Notes: generated by a model not told the origin, from the sequence alone. DNA of 64,000 nucleotides from JAWVYT01 sp046483065 (GCA_046483065.1 JAWODW010000103.1:32346-96345), one strand, 5' to 3'; numbered from the stretch's first letter, positions 1-9,165 are shown. Program-made: numbers and translations.

Positions 1-503
1 ATGTTCAGCAGGTAGAGGATCCGGAACGAGATATCGAGGTCGAGGGCCACGAGCCGCTCGACGTCCGGCCGCAGCACTTTCACCGCCACGTCCCGTCCTC
101 CGAGCCGCGCCTTGTGGACCTGGGCCAGGCTGGCGGTGGCCGCCGGCTCATTCTCGAAGGCCTCGAACAGCTCCGACACCGGCTCGTTCAGCTCATCGGC
201 GATCACCGCCCGGATCTTCCGGGGCGCGTCCGCGGGGACCCGGTCCTGGAGCGACGAAATGGCCGTCAGGTACGGCTCCGGCAGAATATCCGCGCGCGCG
301 CCGAACACCTGGGCCAGCTTGATGAACGTGGGCCCCAGCTTCGCGATGGTCCGGGTCAGCCGCTCCGCCCGCTTCCGGTGCTTCTCGACGGGGAGCCGTC
401 GGGGCCGTCCCACCACGATCCAGCGCCGGCGGTCCCGGAGGAAGGCGAAGAGGTACGGGACCAGCCGGAAGACGATGGCGAAGCTGCGTCCCACGCGTCT
501 CAT
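1..503 (-). CDS. AarF/UbiB (ABC1) family atypical kinase, 5' part only
   Basis: The gene enters from the left window edge, so only the first ~167 residues are visible. It starts MRRVGRSFAIVFRLVPYLF and carries family hallmarks: KLGPTFIKLAQVFGAR (the KxGQ-like segment, with P in place of Q), ATASLAQVHKARL (A-rich nucleotide loop) and VAVKVLRP with the putative ATP-binding lysine. ABC1 kinases are linked to quinone biosynthesis or lipid/envelope homeostasis; which applies here cannot be told. The start ATG overlaps the mgtE stop by four bases (ATGA), so it is the distal gene of the ptsN-to-mgtE unit. The C-terminal catalytic part lies outside the window. Confidence 0.88.
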   Translation of the reverse strand, partial: MRRVGRSFAIVFRLVPYLFAFLRDRRRWIVVGRPRRLPVEKHRKRAERLTRTIAKLGPTFIKLAQVFGARADILPEPYLTAISSLQDRVPADAPRKIRAVIADELNEPVSELFEAFENEPAATASLAQVHKARLGGRDVAVKVLRPDVERLVALDLDISFRILYLLN

Positions 504-1909
504 AACAGGAAGTGTGTGGCGAGGCCGAGGAGGAGGAAGAAGCCGGTGAGATCGGTCATGGCCGTAACGAACATCGAGGAGGCCACGGCCGGATCCGCAC
601 CGAGGCGCTCGAGCACCACCGGGATGAAGGCACCCATGGAGGACGCGACAATGAGGTTGGCCCACATGGCCAGCATCACCACCAGACCGAGCATATGTCC
701 GGGAGGCATCCCGCTCTCGGTGCCGAGACCCGCCACATTGAACAGCACGTGCACCACACCGCCGAGGACGAGGCCGATCACCGCACCATTGACCATCCCC
801 ACGAGGAGCTCCTTGGCCGCGACTCCCCACCTCCGGGCGGCGTGCTCGGGCGTGAGCGCGAGGCGCCGGACGGTCACCGCCAGCGACTGCGTCCCCGCCG
901 TCCCGGCCAGCCCGGCGATCACGGGCATGATGCTGGCCAGGATCGCCAGCGCCGCGATCGTACTCTCGAACAGCAGGACCACGGCGGCCCCCAGCGACGC
1001 GGTCACCACGTTGAGGACCAGCCACGGCAGTCGTGCCTTGGCTGCGTCCAGCCACTCACCCTGGACCTCCTCTTCCCGACCCCCACCGGCCAGCCGGAGG
1101 ATGTCCTCGGTCTGCTCGGCCTCCATGACGTCGAGCACGTCGTCCCAGGTGATCCGTCCCATGAGAGTGTCCCGGGGCCCGATCACGGGCACCGACGGCT
1201 CATTGTAGCGTCCGATCAGCCGTCCGACCTCCTCCTGGTCCATGTCCACGGGGACGCTGACGAGGATCGGCTCCACCATCTCGGCGATCTTCTGGTCCGG
1301 GTCAGCCAGCACCAGCTCCTGGAGCCCGACCTGGCCCTGGAGCCGGCGCAGGAGGTCCACGACGAAGATGTTGTAGAAGTCGTCGCCGACCTCCCGGCCC
1401 TGGCGACGCACCTCCTGGATCGCCTCGCCCGCTGTCAGGTGGATGGAGATGGCCACCACCTCGGTGGTCATGAGCCCGCCGGCCGAGTCTTCCGGGTAGG
1501 CGATGAGCTCCCGGAGCTCGCTGGCGTCGACAGGCTCCAGTGTGCTCAGGACCTGGGCCTGCTCGTGGGGCTCCAGCTCGCCGATGAGGTCCGCCGCATC
1601 GTCGCTGTGCAACTCTTCCAGGAGCTCACCGATCCGCTCCGGGTCCAGGGAGACGAGGATCTCCTCGGGGTGCTGGTGCGCCTCCATCTCCGCCAGCGCC
1701 TCGGAGGCCAGGTCAGCCGGGAGCAGGTCGAGGATCCGGACTCGCTCTGCGTCCTCCTCGAAGTGCTCGATGATGTCGGCTACATCGCTGGGGTGCAGCT
1801 CTCCGAGAAACGCTCGAAGCGCCCTGTCGTCCCGGGCCTCCAGCAGGCTCTCCAGCCGTGTCATCCGCTCCTGCAGCTCGTCCACCTGCGGCGCTTCGGA
1901 CCCGCTCAC
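500..1909 (-). CDS. mgtE: MgtE-family magnesium transporter/channel
   Basis: This 469-residue protein has the MgtE layout. An acidic N-terminal superhelical domain (about 1-130) is followed by paired CBS domains (about 135-260; DTLMGRITWDDVLDVME at the end) and a five-helix membrane domain from about residue 293. The membrane part carries PVIAGLAGTAGTQSLAV, the conserved pore segment. It would conduct Mg2+ (possibly Co2+) across the inner membrane, gated by cytoplasmic Mg2+. The start is a GTG that overlaps the DUF502 gene's TGA (GTGA). The reading frame stays open upstream, but that extension only shadows the DUF502 and ybeY genes. It is followed by the ubiB-like gene with an ATGA overlap. 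Confidence 0.93.
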   Translation of the reverse strand: MSGSEAPQVDELQERMTRLESLLEARDDRALRAFLGELHPSDVADIIEHFEEDAERVRILDLLPADLASEALAEMEAHQHPEEILVSLDPERIGELLEELHSDDAADLIGELEPHEQAQVLSTLEPVDASELRELIAYPEDSAGGLMTTEVVAISIHLTAGEAIQEVRRQGREVGDDFYNIFVVDLLRRLQGQVGLQELVLADPDQKIAEMVEPILVSVPVDMDQEEVGRLIGRYNEPSVPVIGPRDTLMGRITWDDVLDVMEAEQTEDILRLAGGGREEEVQGEWLDAAKARLPWLVLNVVTASLGAAVVLLFESTIAALAILASIMPVIAGLAGTAGTQSLAVTVRRLALTPEHAARRWGVAAKELLVGMVNGAVIGLVLGGVVHVLFNVAGLGTESGMPPGHMLGLVVMLAMWANLIVASSMGAFIPVVLERLGADPAVASSMFVTAMTDLTGFFLLLGLATHFLL

Positions 1910-2622
1910 GGCTGCGCCTCCGGGTCGGAACCCGGCCCGGGGCTGGACGCCGGGCCGTGCTCGGGGAACGATGGGGCGGTCGGCCCGGGGCCGGCGCCGG
2001 GTGGCGGCGGCTCCTTCCCCGTCGGCCCGGTGGGCGGCACGGCGCCGGCGGAGAAGACGTAGGTGAACCCCTCCTCCACGGTCACGGGAAGTCGGATGAT
2101 CCGGGCCGAGGGCACGATGATCAGGAACCCCGTCACGGGGTTCGGCGCCGTGGGCAGGAAGATGGTGACGCCGTCCTCCACCCGGTCGTCGAGGGCCCGG
2201 GGCGCCTGGCCGGTCTCGAAGCCGAGGGTCCACTGGCCGGGCGACGGGTACTCGAAAAGGACCACGGAGCGGAAGAACCGCCGCTCCTCCCCCCCGAACA
2301 CGCTGCCGGCAATCCGGCGGGTGGCGCTGTAGAGGCGACTGACCACGGGCACACGGTCGAGGGCCGCGTGCCACCAGTCCACGAGCTTGGACCCCACCGT
2401 GGCCTCGGTCACCCACCCGACGCCCAGGAGCAGGAGGACGAGGAGGATCAGCCCCAGGCCGGGCACGGTGAACCCGATGATGTCGTAGAGCGAGCGTCCG
2501 AGGATCCCGTCGAGGGTGGTGAAGAGCCACCAGAGGATGTAGGCGGTCACGCCCAGCGGCGCGATGACGATGAGCCCGGCAATGAGCCGGCGGCGGAAGA
2601 CCTTCCCGAGCGCCGCGCTCAT
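1906..2622 (-). CDS. DUF502 family membrane protein
   Basis: The product is 238 residues, beginning MSAALGKVFRRRLIAGLIV. Two hydrophobic helices (about 12-35 and 55-80) are followed by a soluble beta-rich half containing VTIFLPTAPNPVTGFLIIV, typical of DUF502. The C-terminus is a proline/glycine-rich tail. Function is not established for this family; the protein should sit in the inner membrane. The chosen ATG overlaps the ybeY stop (ATGA); a longer ORF reaching 2664 would overlap ybeY by 46 bp. The proline/glycine tail is poorly conserved in appearance and may be lineage specific. Confidence 0.85.
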   Translation of the reverse strand: MSAALGKVFRRRLIAGLIVIAPLGVTAYILWWLFTTLDGILGRSLYDIIGFTVPGLGLILLVLLLLGVGWVTEATVGSKLVDWWHAALDRVPVVSRLYSATRRIAGSVFGGEERRFFRSVVLFEYPSPGQWTLGFETGQAPRALDDRVEDGVTIFLPTAPNPVTGFLIIVPSARIIRLPVTVEEGFTYVFSAGAVPPTGPTGKEPPPPGAGPGPTAPSFPEHGPASSPGPGSDPEAQP

Positions 2623-3062
2623 GAGAGCGCCAATCCGGCCACGATCCGCTCCTGGTGCTGCCACATCTCTGACATCTCCCGATCGGTCTCCGGGTGCTCG
2701 AAGCCGAGGACGTGCAGGGTACCGTGCACGGCGAGGCGGGCCAACTCACGGCGGGGCGACTCGTCCTCTTCGACCGCCTGCGCCACCGCCCGGTCCACGC
2801 CCAGGTAGACATCCCCGATCGGCGGCTCGCCGGGCTCGTGGAGCGCGAACGCCAGCACATCGGTGGGTGCGTCGCGTTCGAGCCACTCCCGATTCAAACC
2901 GGCCATGGCCTCATCATCGAGGAGCGTGAGCGACAGCTCGCCCTCCGCCACCCCCCGGTCCGCCAGCGCAGCCCGGGCGGCCCGCTCCACCACTTCGGCG
3001 CCATCGTCGATCCCGACGCTCACGGGATCGGCCACCCGGTTCACTCGCACCATGACGGGCAT
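2619..3062 (-). CDS. ybeY: Endoribonuclease YbeY (16S rRNA 3'-end maturation)
   Basis: This 147-residue protein has the UPF0054 zinc-binding signature HGTLHVLGFEHPE, giving metal ligands His113, His117 and His123. YbeY is a single-strand endoribonuclease acting in 16S rRNA maturation and ribosome quality control. The length is normal for the family. It is preceded by phoH and the 7TM-HD gene, the usual neighbourhood phoH-pgpH-ybeY, which supports the call. Start ATG 3062 overlaps the preceding stop (ATGA); an in-frame ATG at 3053 is a possible alternative. Confidence 0.95.
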   Translation of the reverse strand: MPVMVRVNRVADPVSVGIDDGAEVVERAARAALADRGVAEGELSLTLLDDEAMAGLNREWLERDAPTDVLAFALHEPGEPPIGDVYLGVDRAVAQAVEEDESPRRELARLAVHGTLHVLGFEHPETDREMSEMWQHQERIVAGLALS

Positions 3063-5332
3063 CAGACGGCCTCCGCCGGCACGTCCCTCCGGACGCCCTC
3101 AGTGTGACCCGGGGGGCGCTCACCCTCGGCCTCCGTCTCCTTGCTCGGCGGGTAGTCGATCCGCTGGTGGTACATCCCGGTGAGCACGTTGACGAACTGC
3201 GCCTTGATCAGCGACAGCTCTTCCAGCGTCACCGGCGTCTCGCCCAGCTGGCCGGCATCGATCTTCACCTGGACGATCCGATCCACCAGCTCCGTGATGC
3301 CCTCGGGTGTTGTGTCCGTGAGGACCCGGGCGGCGGATTCCACGGAGTCGGCCAGCATGACGATGGCCGTCTCCTTCGACTGGGGCCTGGGCCCCGGATA
3401 GGCGAAGTCGTCCGGATCCAGCTCGGCTTCGGGGTCCGCCTCCCGAGCCTGGTCGTAGAAGAAGCTGATGGACTGGGTTCCGTGGTGCTCGCGGATGAAC
3501 GCCTTCACGCACTCCGGCAGGTTCGCCTCTTCCGCCAGCCTGATCCCTTCCAGCACGTGCTCCCGTACCCGCTCCGCCGACTTGGCCGGCTTCAGGTTGT
3601 CGTGGGGGTTCCGCCCCGACGGTTGGTTCTCGATGAAGTAGTGGGGCCGGACGATCTTCCCCACGTCGTGGTAGTACACGCCCACCCGGGTCAACAGCGC
3701 GTTCGCCCCGATCCCGCCGGCGGCGGCCTCAGCCAGGTTCGCCACGTTGATGGAGTGGGCGTACGTCCCCGGCGCCTCGAGCGACAGCCGCCGCAGGAGC
3801 GGTCGGTTCACGTCCGCCAGCTCCAGGAGCGTCTGGTCCGTGGTGATCTTCGTGAATCCCTCGAACAGCGGCATGAAGCCCATGGCCGCGAAGGCGCTGG
3901 CTACGGCGTTCACGGCGCCCCAGGCGACGAACACGCCCATCTCCTCGATGGCCCACCCCCGGAGCAGACCCAGGATCAGCCCCACGGCCAGGTACGCGCC
4001 GGCGATCAGCGCGATGAACCCCCACGCCTGGGCCCGGCGGCGCACCACCCGCACCGAGAGCGCCGCCACGGCGCCGGCCGCAACGAGTGTCAGGAGCGCC
4101 ACGATCCCCAGGAAGGGTGTCTGCCCCGTGAGGAGGATCGCCAGGATCAGCGACAGGTTCAGCGCCAACCGACCGTCCCACAGGGTGGCGACCACCAGCG
4201 CCGGGAAGGCGATGGGGATGAGCGCCACCAACGGAGCGTCGTAGGTGGCAATGACCGCCGCCACCGCCACCAGGGTGAGCACGAGGACGGTGATCACCCC
4301 CACGTGGCGCAGGTCGCGGTACACCTCCTCGTTACGGAAGAAGTAGAGGAGCACGCCGAAGAGGCCCAGGAGGAGCAGATTGAAGAGGAACCCGCCCAGC
4401 GCCCGGAGCCCTCCACGCCCTTCGACGGCATCACCCATGCGCTCGAGCTCCTGCCGGTAGGCCCGGAACCGCTCCACATCGGCCTCGGTGACCGGCTCCC
4501 TCGCCGGTACCACCCGCTGCCCTTCCTGGATCTCGGCTTTCAGCGGGTTTACCGCCGCCCGGCTCCGCTCCCGGACCCGCTCCGTGGTCTCCCAGTCCGG
4601 CTGGAGACTCGCCACCATGAAGCGAACCAGGATCAGCCGCTGGAGCTGCTCGTAGCCCCGGGGCGCCGTGGTCGGGACGTGGAACCGGGATCGATCGTAG
4701 AAGTCGGTGTTGTCCCACACGCTGTCGGGGGGAACCGTGCGCTCCTGCTCGATGCCCGTGATCCGGATCCGCTGCGATCCGGCCTCCTCCAGGTCGCCGC
4801 TCATGGCCACGCCGCGGGGCAGCTCGTCGAGGATCACGCCCCGCACCGTTCGGCGGAGCCGGTCCCGGAGAGCCGGGTCCATGAGCAGGTCGATGTCGGC
4901 GGACGAAGGAGGGATGGCGTAGGCCGAGAGGAGGTCACGAACCCGGCGCCGGGCCGCGTCATCGTCTTCCACATCGGCAGCACTATCCACCCGGGTGAAG
5001 AACCGGTCCACGTCGGCGAGCATGGAGTCCACCGCCGTGGGGTCGTAGACGAAGATCGGATTGACGCTCGCGGCGGCGTCCCGTCGCTCCCGCTCCAGCT
5101 CCTCCTCCGACTTGTACACCGGGAACGGGACCTCGGCGATGACGTCTTCTTCCAGGACCGTGCCCCGCTCCACCGGCGGGGCGTCGGGGAGAGGCGTAAC
5201 GGGGAACAGCAGGCTCACGACCCCGGCCAGCAGAAGGAGGACCATGACCCGGGCGCCGTGATGGATCACGCCATCGGGCCACGGGCGCTCCGGCGCCCGG
5301 TTCAGGATCCGAGTCAGGTCACCCCAGCTCAT
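3062..5332 (-). CDS. PgpH-like 7TM-HD phosphohydrolase (likely c-di-AMP phosphodiesterase)
   Basis: The product is 756 residues. After one N-terminal membrane helix comes a long extracytoplasmic 7TMR-HDED region, then a run of hydrophobic helices (7TMR-7TMHD), then a cytoplasmic HD domain with HSINVANL, YYHDVGKIVRP and REHHGT. In Listeria PgpH this architecture hydrolyses cyclic di-AMP; transfer of that activity here is an inference from architecture. ATG 5332 follows the phoH stop by seven bases with GAGAG upstream. A farther ATG at 5383 would overlap phoH by 44 bp and is less likely. A four-base overlap couples it to ybeY. Confidence 0.9.
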   Translation of the reverse strand: MSWGDLTRILNRAPERPWPDGVIHHGARVMVLLLLAGVVSLLFPVTPLPDAPPVERGTVLEEDVIAEVPFPVYKSEEELERERRDAAASVNPIFVYDPTAVDSMLADVDRFFTRVDSAADVEDDDAARRRVRDLLSAYAIPPSSADIDLLMDPALRDRLRRTVRGVILDELPRGVAMSGDLEEAGSQRIRITGIEQERTVPPDSVWDNTDFYDRSRFHVPTTAPRGYEQLQRLILVRFMVASLQPDWETTERVRERSRAAVNPLKAEIQEGQRVVPAREPVTEADVERFRAYRQELERMGDAVEGRGGLRALGGFLFNLLLLGLFGVLLYFFRNEEVYRDLRHVGVITVLVLTLVAVAAVIATYDAPLVALIPIAFPALVVATLWDGRLALNLSLILAILLTGQTPFLGIVALLTLVAAGAVAALSVRVVRRRAQAWGFIALIAGAYLAVGLILGLLRGWAIEEMGVFVAWGAVNAVASAFAAMGFMPLFEGFTKITTDQTLLELADVNRPLLRRLSLEAPGTYAHSINVANLAEAAAGGIGANALLTRVGVYYHDVGKIVRPHYFIENQPSGRNPHDNLKPAKSAERVREHVLEGIRLAEEANLPECVKAFIREHHGTQSISFFYDQAREADPEAELDPDDFAYPGPRPQSKETAIVMLADSVESAARVLTDTTPEGITELVDRIVQVKIDAGQLGETPVTLEELSLIKAQFVNVLTGMYHQRIDYPPSKETEAEGERPPGHTEGVRRDVPAEAV

Positions 5333-5339
5333 GTGTCTC

Positions 5340-6377
5340 TCAGTCGGTCTCCGACGCTTCACCGCCGGCGGCGGCGTAGGCATCGATGATATCCTTCACC
5401 AGCCGGTGACGCACCACATCCCTGGCTTCCAGGTAGGTGAAGTTGATCCCGTCGATCCCTTTGAGGATCGCCTCGACCTCCAAGAGCCCGGACTCGCCTT
5501 CCCGGACCAGGTCGATCTGGGTCTTGTCCCCGGTGATGACCGTACGGGAGTTCAACCCGAGACGTGTCAGGAACATCTTCATCTGGGCCCGGGTCGCGTT
5601 CTGGGCCTCGTCCAGGATGACGAACGCGTCGGCCAGCGTGCGTCCCCGCATGTACGCCAGCGGCGCGATCTCGATGGTCCGGCTCTCGATATAGCGCCGC
5701 ACCCGGTCCTGGGGGAGCATATCCTCCAGGGCGTCATAGAGGGGCCGCAGGTACGGATCCACCTTCTCCTGCAGGTCGCCGGGCAGGAACCCCAGCGACT
5801 CTCCGGCTTCTACCGCCGGCCGGGCCAGGATGATGCGCTTCACCCGGTTCTTCAACAGGGCGTCCACCGCCATGGCCACTGCCAGGTACGTCTTCCCGGT
5901 CCCCGCCGGACCGATGGAGATGACGATGTCGTTCTTGACGATAGCCTCCAGGTACTCGGCCTGCCCCTCGGACCGGGGCTGGATCACCTTCCGGAGACCG
6001 GGCAGCAGGATCCGGAGGTCGTCGCGGCCGACGCCGCGCTCATCTTCGTGGCGTTCCACCTCGCCGGTGCCGGCCCCGCCGGCCGCGTCCGCCGCCTCAT
6101 CTTCCTCGAGCCCCGCGTTGGCCGCCAGCCGACGTACGTCCTCGACCCCGAACGGCGTCTGGAGCCGGGCCATGTCGATGAGCTTCTGGGCCACAGGGAT
6201 CGCGCGCTCCACATCGGCCAGCTCGCCAGACAGGATCAGGTAGTCTCCCCGGAGGATCACCCGGCACCCGGTCTGGCGGGCCAGCTCCTGGAGGTGTGCG
6301 TCGTTGACCCCCGCCAGGAGCAGATAGTCGGCGCCCTCACTGGGCAATCGGTGCTGGATCACGGTGGTTTCGTCCAT
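5340..6377 (-). CDS. phoH: PhoH-like ATPase (YbeZ type)
   Basis: This 345-residue protein has Walker A GPAGTGKTYLAVAMAV and Walker B FVILDEAQNAT, followed by the conserved region that reads MKMFLTRLGLNSRTVITGDK. The first ~110 residues include a KH-like segment as in YbeZ proteins. YbeZ partners YbeY in ribosome-associated RNA metabolism in bacteria where it has been studied. The chosen ATG has AGGAAGG about four bases upstream. A longer frame runs into aspS and is rejected. An acidic linker (about 95-120, rich in D/E/A) separates the two halves. Confidence 0.94.
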   Translation of the reverse strand: MDETTVIQHRLPSEGADYLLLAGVNDAHLQELARQTGCRVILRGDYLILSGELADVERAIPVAQKLIDMARLQTPFGVEDVRRLAANAGLEEDEAADAAGGAGTGEVERHEDERGVGRDDLRILLPGLRKVIQPRSEGQAEYLEAIVKNDIVISIGPAGTGKTYLAVAMAVDALLKNRVKRIILARPAVEAGESLGFLPGDLQEKVDPYLRPLYDALEDMLPQDRVRRYIESRTIEIAPLAYMRGRTLADAFVILDEAQNATRAQMKMFLTRLGLNSRTVITGDKTQIDLVREGESGLLEVEAILKGIDGINFTYLEARDVVRHRLVKDIIDAYAAAGGEASETD

Positions 6378-6384
6378 TCCCTTC

Positions 6385-8280
6385 CTACTCCCGCAGCCCG
6401 ATGTGCAGCTCGGCGAGCTCCTCGGCCGAGACCGCCGAGGGCGCATCCTCGAACAGCGCCCGGGCGGCCGTGGTCTTCGGGAACGCGATGACGTCCCGGA
6501 TGCTGGACACGTCCGTCAGCAGCATCACCAGCCGGTCCACGCCGAACGCGAACCCGCCGTGGGGCGGCACGCCGTACCTGAACGCCTCCAGCAGGAACCC
6601 GAACTTCCGCTCGGCTTCCTCTCCGTCGATGCCCAGCGCGCGGAAGACCCGCCGCTGGGTCTCTGGATCGTGGATCCGGATCGACCCGCTGGCCAGCTCG
6701 TGACCGTTGTATACCGCATCATACGCCCGGGACCGGACAAAGGCATCGAACAGCGCCCGCCCCGAGGCCGCGTCCGCGGGACCATCGCCCACGTGCTCGG
6801 CGAGGATCTCCACGTCCTCGGGGTGCGGGGCCGTGAACGGGTGGTGGGCCGCCACCAGTCGCTCCGACTCCACGTCCCACTCGAACAGGGGGAAATCGAC
6901 GATCCATGCCCACGCGTGGTCGTCGGGGCTGCGCAGCCCCAGCACATCCCCCAGGTGCCGTCGGAGCGCATCCAGCGCCGCCTCGGCACCGCGTACCAGC
7001 GGTGCGTCCGACGCGCCGCCGTGGCTCTCGCTCACGCGCGGACGGGCCCAGAACGACCCGATCACCGCCACGAACACGTCGCCCACCTCGATCCCCGTCG
7101 CCTCCTGCAGCCGGGCGCCGAGGTCCTCATCGAGGAAGCGGGCGAACTGTCCTGACCAGCCGTCGTCCGTCCGTTTCACCCAGAGACACCCCGGTGCACC
7201 GGCGGCCTGGGCCACATCGTTGAGCGCATCCAGATCCTTCCGGCTCAGAGCATCCGCGCCCCCCTTCGCCACCACGCCCTTGATCCGATCTCCGCTCTCC
7301 CGTGTGCCGGAGAAGAGCCGGAACTCGCTCTGCTGGAGCACTTCCGTCACGTCCATGAACTCCATGTCGAAGCGGAGGTCAGGCTTGTCGGTGCCGTACC
7401 GCTCCAGCGCGTCGGCGTACGGGAGCCGCGGGAACGGTGTTTCCAGCTCCACCCCGAGGACCTCCTTCCACAGCGCCGCCATGGTCCCCTCGCCCACGTC
7501 GAGCACGTCCTCCTCGTCCACGAAACTCATCTCGGCGTCGATCTGGGTGAACTCGGGCTGCCGGTCCGCCCGCAAGTCCTCGTCCCGCAGGCACTTGGCG
7601 ATCTGGAAGTAGCGGTCGAACCCGCTCACCATAAGGAGCTGCTTGTAGATCTGCGGACTCTGCGGCAGCGCGTAGAACTCGCCCGGATGCAGGCGACTCG
7701 GGACCAGGTAGTCCCGGGCACCTTCCGGTGTCCGCCGCGTCAGCATGGGCGTCTCGATCTCCCAGAAGCCCTCACCGGTCAGGTGGCGCCGCACGGTCTG
7801 CATGGCACGGTGCCGGACGCCGAGCGCCTCCCGGAGCTGCGACCGCCGCAGGTCCAGGTACCGGTAGCGGAGCCGGAGCTCCTCCGACGGCTGTTCCTCG
7901 CCCGGGACCTGATAGACCGGGATCGGCGGCGTCTCGGCGGCGGCCAGGACCTCCAGCGTGGACACGTGCACCTCGATGGCACCCGTGGCCAGCTCATCGT
8001 TCTCCTGCCCCTCCGGCCGGCGCACCACCTCACCCTCGATGGCGATCACCGACTCGGCGCCGAGGTGCGATGCCCGCTCCACCGCCGCTTCATCGCTCCA
8101 CTCCGGCCCTACGGAGAGCTGGACCAGCCCCGTCCGGTCCCGGAGGTCGATGAAGAGGAGTCCACCGAGGTCACGGCGACGGTGGACCCAGCCGGCGAGC
8201 CGGACGGTCTCCCCGGCATCGTCGCCTCGGAGGGCTCCGGCGGCCGTGGTGCGGTAGTGGGTAGCAAGCTCCTGATTCAT
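6385..8280 (-). CDS. aspS: Aspartyl-tRNA synthetase (bacterial type)
   Basis: The product is 631 residues, slightly longer than the usual ~590. An N-terminal OB anticodon-binding domain (LAGWVHRRRDLGGLLFIDLRD) is followed by class II motif 2 (FRYFQIAKCLRDEDLRADR-like text with QPEFTQIDAEMSF), a GAD insertion, and motif 3 GGFAFGVDRLVMLLT. It charges tRNA-Asp. asnS is also present in this window, which is compatible with a discriminating enzyme, although that cannot be decided from motifs here. Start ATG overlaps the VanZ-like gene's stop (ATGA); phoH follows seven bases downstream. Confidence 0.96.
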   Translation of the reverse strand: MNQELATHYRTTAAGALRGDDAGETVRLAGWVHRRRDLGGLLFIDLRDRTGLVQLSVGPEWSDEAAVERASHLGAESVIAIEGEVVRRPEGQENDELATGAIEVHVSTLEVLAAAETPPIPVYQVPGEEQPSEELRLRYRYLDLRRSQLREALGVRHRAMQTVRRHLTGEGFWEIETPMLTRRTPEGARDYLVPSRLHPGEFYALPQSPQIYKQLLMVSGFDRYFQIAKCLRDEDLRADRQPEFTQIDAEMSFVDEEDVLDVGEGTMAALWKEVLGVELETPFPRLPYADALERYGTDKPDLRFDMEFMDVTEVLQQSEFRLFSGTRESGDRIKGVVAKGGADALSRKDLDALNDVAQAAGAPGCLWVKRTDDGWSGQFARFLDEDLGARLQEATGIEVGDVFVAVIGSFWARPRVSESHGGASDAPLVRGAEAALDALRRHLGDVLGLRSPDDHAWAWIVDFPLFEWDVESERLVAAHHPFTAPHPEDVEILAEHVGDGPADAASGRALFDAFVRSRAYDAVYNGHELASGSIRIHDPETQRRVFRALGIDGEEAERKFGFLLEAFRYGVPPHGGFAFGVDRLVMLLTDVSSIRDVIAFPKTTAARALFEDAPSAVSAEELAELHIGLRE

Positions 8281-8639
8281 GCGCGATCTATCTCCTTCTT
8301 CTCCGGCAGCAGGCGGGCCGTGCCCATGTAGAAGAGCCCGGCCCCCGCGGCATCGGCGATCCAGTCGAGAATGTCGGCCTGGCGCGTGGCCAGGGTCGAT
8401 TGGTGCAGCTCGTCGGCCATCCCCGTGAGCAGCACCGCAAGTAGCGCGACGAGCCCTGCCCGCCCCCCGCGGCGATGTCCCGTCCATGCAGCGATCGCAC
8501 CACCGATGCCGTACAGAACGAAGTGGGCCCCCTTGTCCCACCCGGTGGGAATGGATGCCGTGGAGAGCTGGAGCGTCCCCAGGGTGAGCACGACTGCCGC
8601 CCAGAGCCCCAGCGGCAGGTAGGCGAGGAGCCGCTTCAC
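8277..8639 (-). CDS. VanZ-like small membrane protein
   Basis: This 120-residue protein has three to four hydrophobic segments. It carries the VanZ-family pattern WDKGAHFVLYG near the start and DELHQSTLATRQADILDWIAD later, matching the conserved D-E-x-x-Q and D-x-x-x-D positions. VanZ-like proteins are inner-membrane proteins of unclear role; one member confers low-level teicoplanin resistance, but most are unlinked to resistance. The GTG start overlaps the ptsN stop (GTGA) and its stop overlaps aspS (ATGA), so it is wired translationally into the operon. Confidence 0.85.
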   Translation of the reverse strand: MKRLLAYLPLGLWAAVVLTLGTLQLSTASIPTGWDKGAHFVLYGIGGAIAAWTGHRRGGRAGLVALLAVLLTGMADELHQSTLATRQADILDWIADAAGAGLFYMGTARLLPEKKEIDRA

Positions 8640-9097
8640 CCGGCCTCGGCCTCGCGCAGCACCCGGAGGAAGGTCTCGCTGTTCTCGGCCTGCATCAACC
8701 GCTCCCGGACGGTGGGCCGGCGGACCATGTGTGAGATCCGGCTCAGCGCCTTGATGTGCGGCCCTGCGGCCGATTCGGGGCCCACCAGCAGGAAGACCAG
8801 GCGTACGGGCTCCTGGTCGAGCGCGTCGAAGTCCACGGGCTCGACGGTCACGCCGGCGGCCATGGAGAGTTCTCCGCACGCGTCACTCTTCCCGTGGGGG
8901 AGCGCCACGCCGTGCCCGATGCCCGTGGAGAGGACCTGCTCCCGCTCCCGGACCACCCGCACTACGGCCTCAGGGTCCGCCACGCAACCGTCCTCCGCGA
9001 GCAGGTCCACGAGCTCGCGCAGCACATCCTCTTTGGTCGTTGCCTCGAGGGGCACCTTCACCCGCAATGAGGAAAGCAGTTCCGGTAGCAGGATCAC
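8636..9097 (-). CDS. ptsN: PTS EIIA-type domain protein (EIIA-Ntr/fructose family)
   Basis: This 153-residue single-domain protein has the phospho-acceptor region STGIGHGVALPHGKS, with His68 as the likely phosphorylated residue. No EIIB or EIIC is encoded nearby, so a regulatory (PtsN-like) role is more likely than sugar import. That is an inference; the family also includes fructose EIIA domains. The start is GTG, with only a weak upstream purine stretch. A good promoter candidate lies 40-68 bp upstream. It is the first gene of the nine-gene minus-strand unit ending in the ubiB-like gene. Confidence 0.85.
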   Translation of the reverse strand: MILLPELLSSLRVKVPLEATTKEDVLRELVDLLAEDGCVADPEAVVRVVREREQVLSTGIGHGVALPHGKSDACGELSMAAGVTVEPVDFDALDQEPVRLVFLLVGPESAAGPHIKALSRISHMVRRPTVRERLMQAENSETFLRVLREAEAG

Positions 9098-9136
9098 GAC
9101 TCGTTCAGGAGGGTCAGTAGGCGTAACAATCGGCGT

Positions 9137-9165
9137 AAGTTAACCGTGGCCCATGACTGCGACAA
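9137..9165 (-). promoter_or_regulatory. Candidate promoter for the ptsN-aspS-phoH-ybeY-mgtE unit
   Basis: On the minus strand TTGTCG (9160-9165) and TAACTT (9137-9142) are separated by exactly 17 bases. The expected start point is near 9130, giving a leader of about 30 nt that contains two TTACGCC copies 12 bp apart. Matched by eye only. Confidence 0.5.

Noticed and set aside
500..2860. Single 786-residue MgtE fusion
   Set aside because: The upstream half of the frame overlaps genuine ybeY and DUF502 genes in another frame. A GTGA-coupled GTG at 1909 gives a normal MgtE.
3104..5389. 761-codon plus-strand ORF
   Set aside because: It lies wholly antisense to the PgpH-like gene; composition is typical of GC-rich antisense frames and no domain is seen.
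6385..8541. Long N-terminal extension of aspS
   Set aside because: The extension overlaps the VanZ-like gene and reads as Arg/Gly-rich shadow sequence; ATG 8280 begins at the usual AspRS N-terminus.
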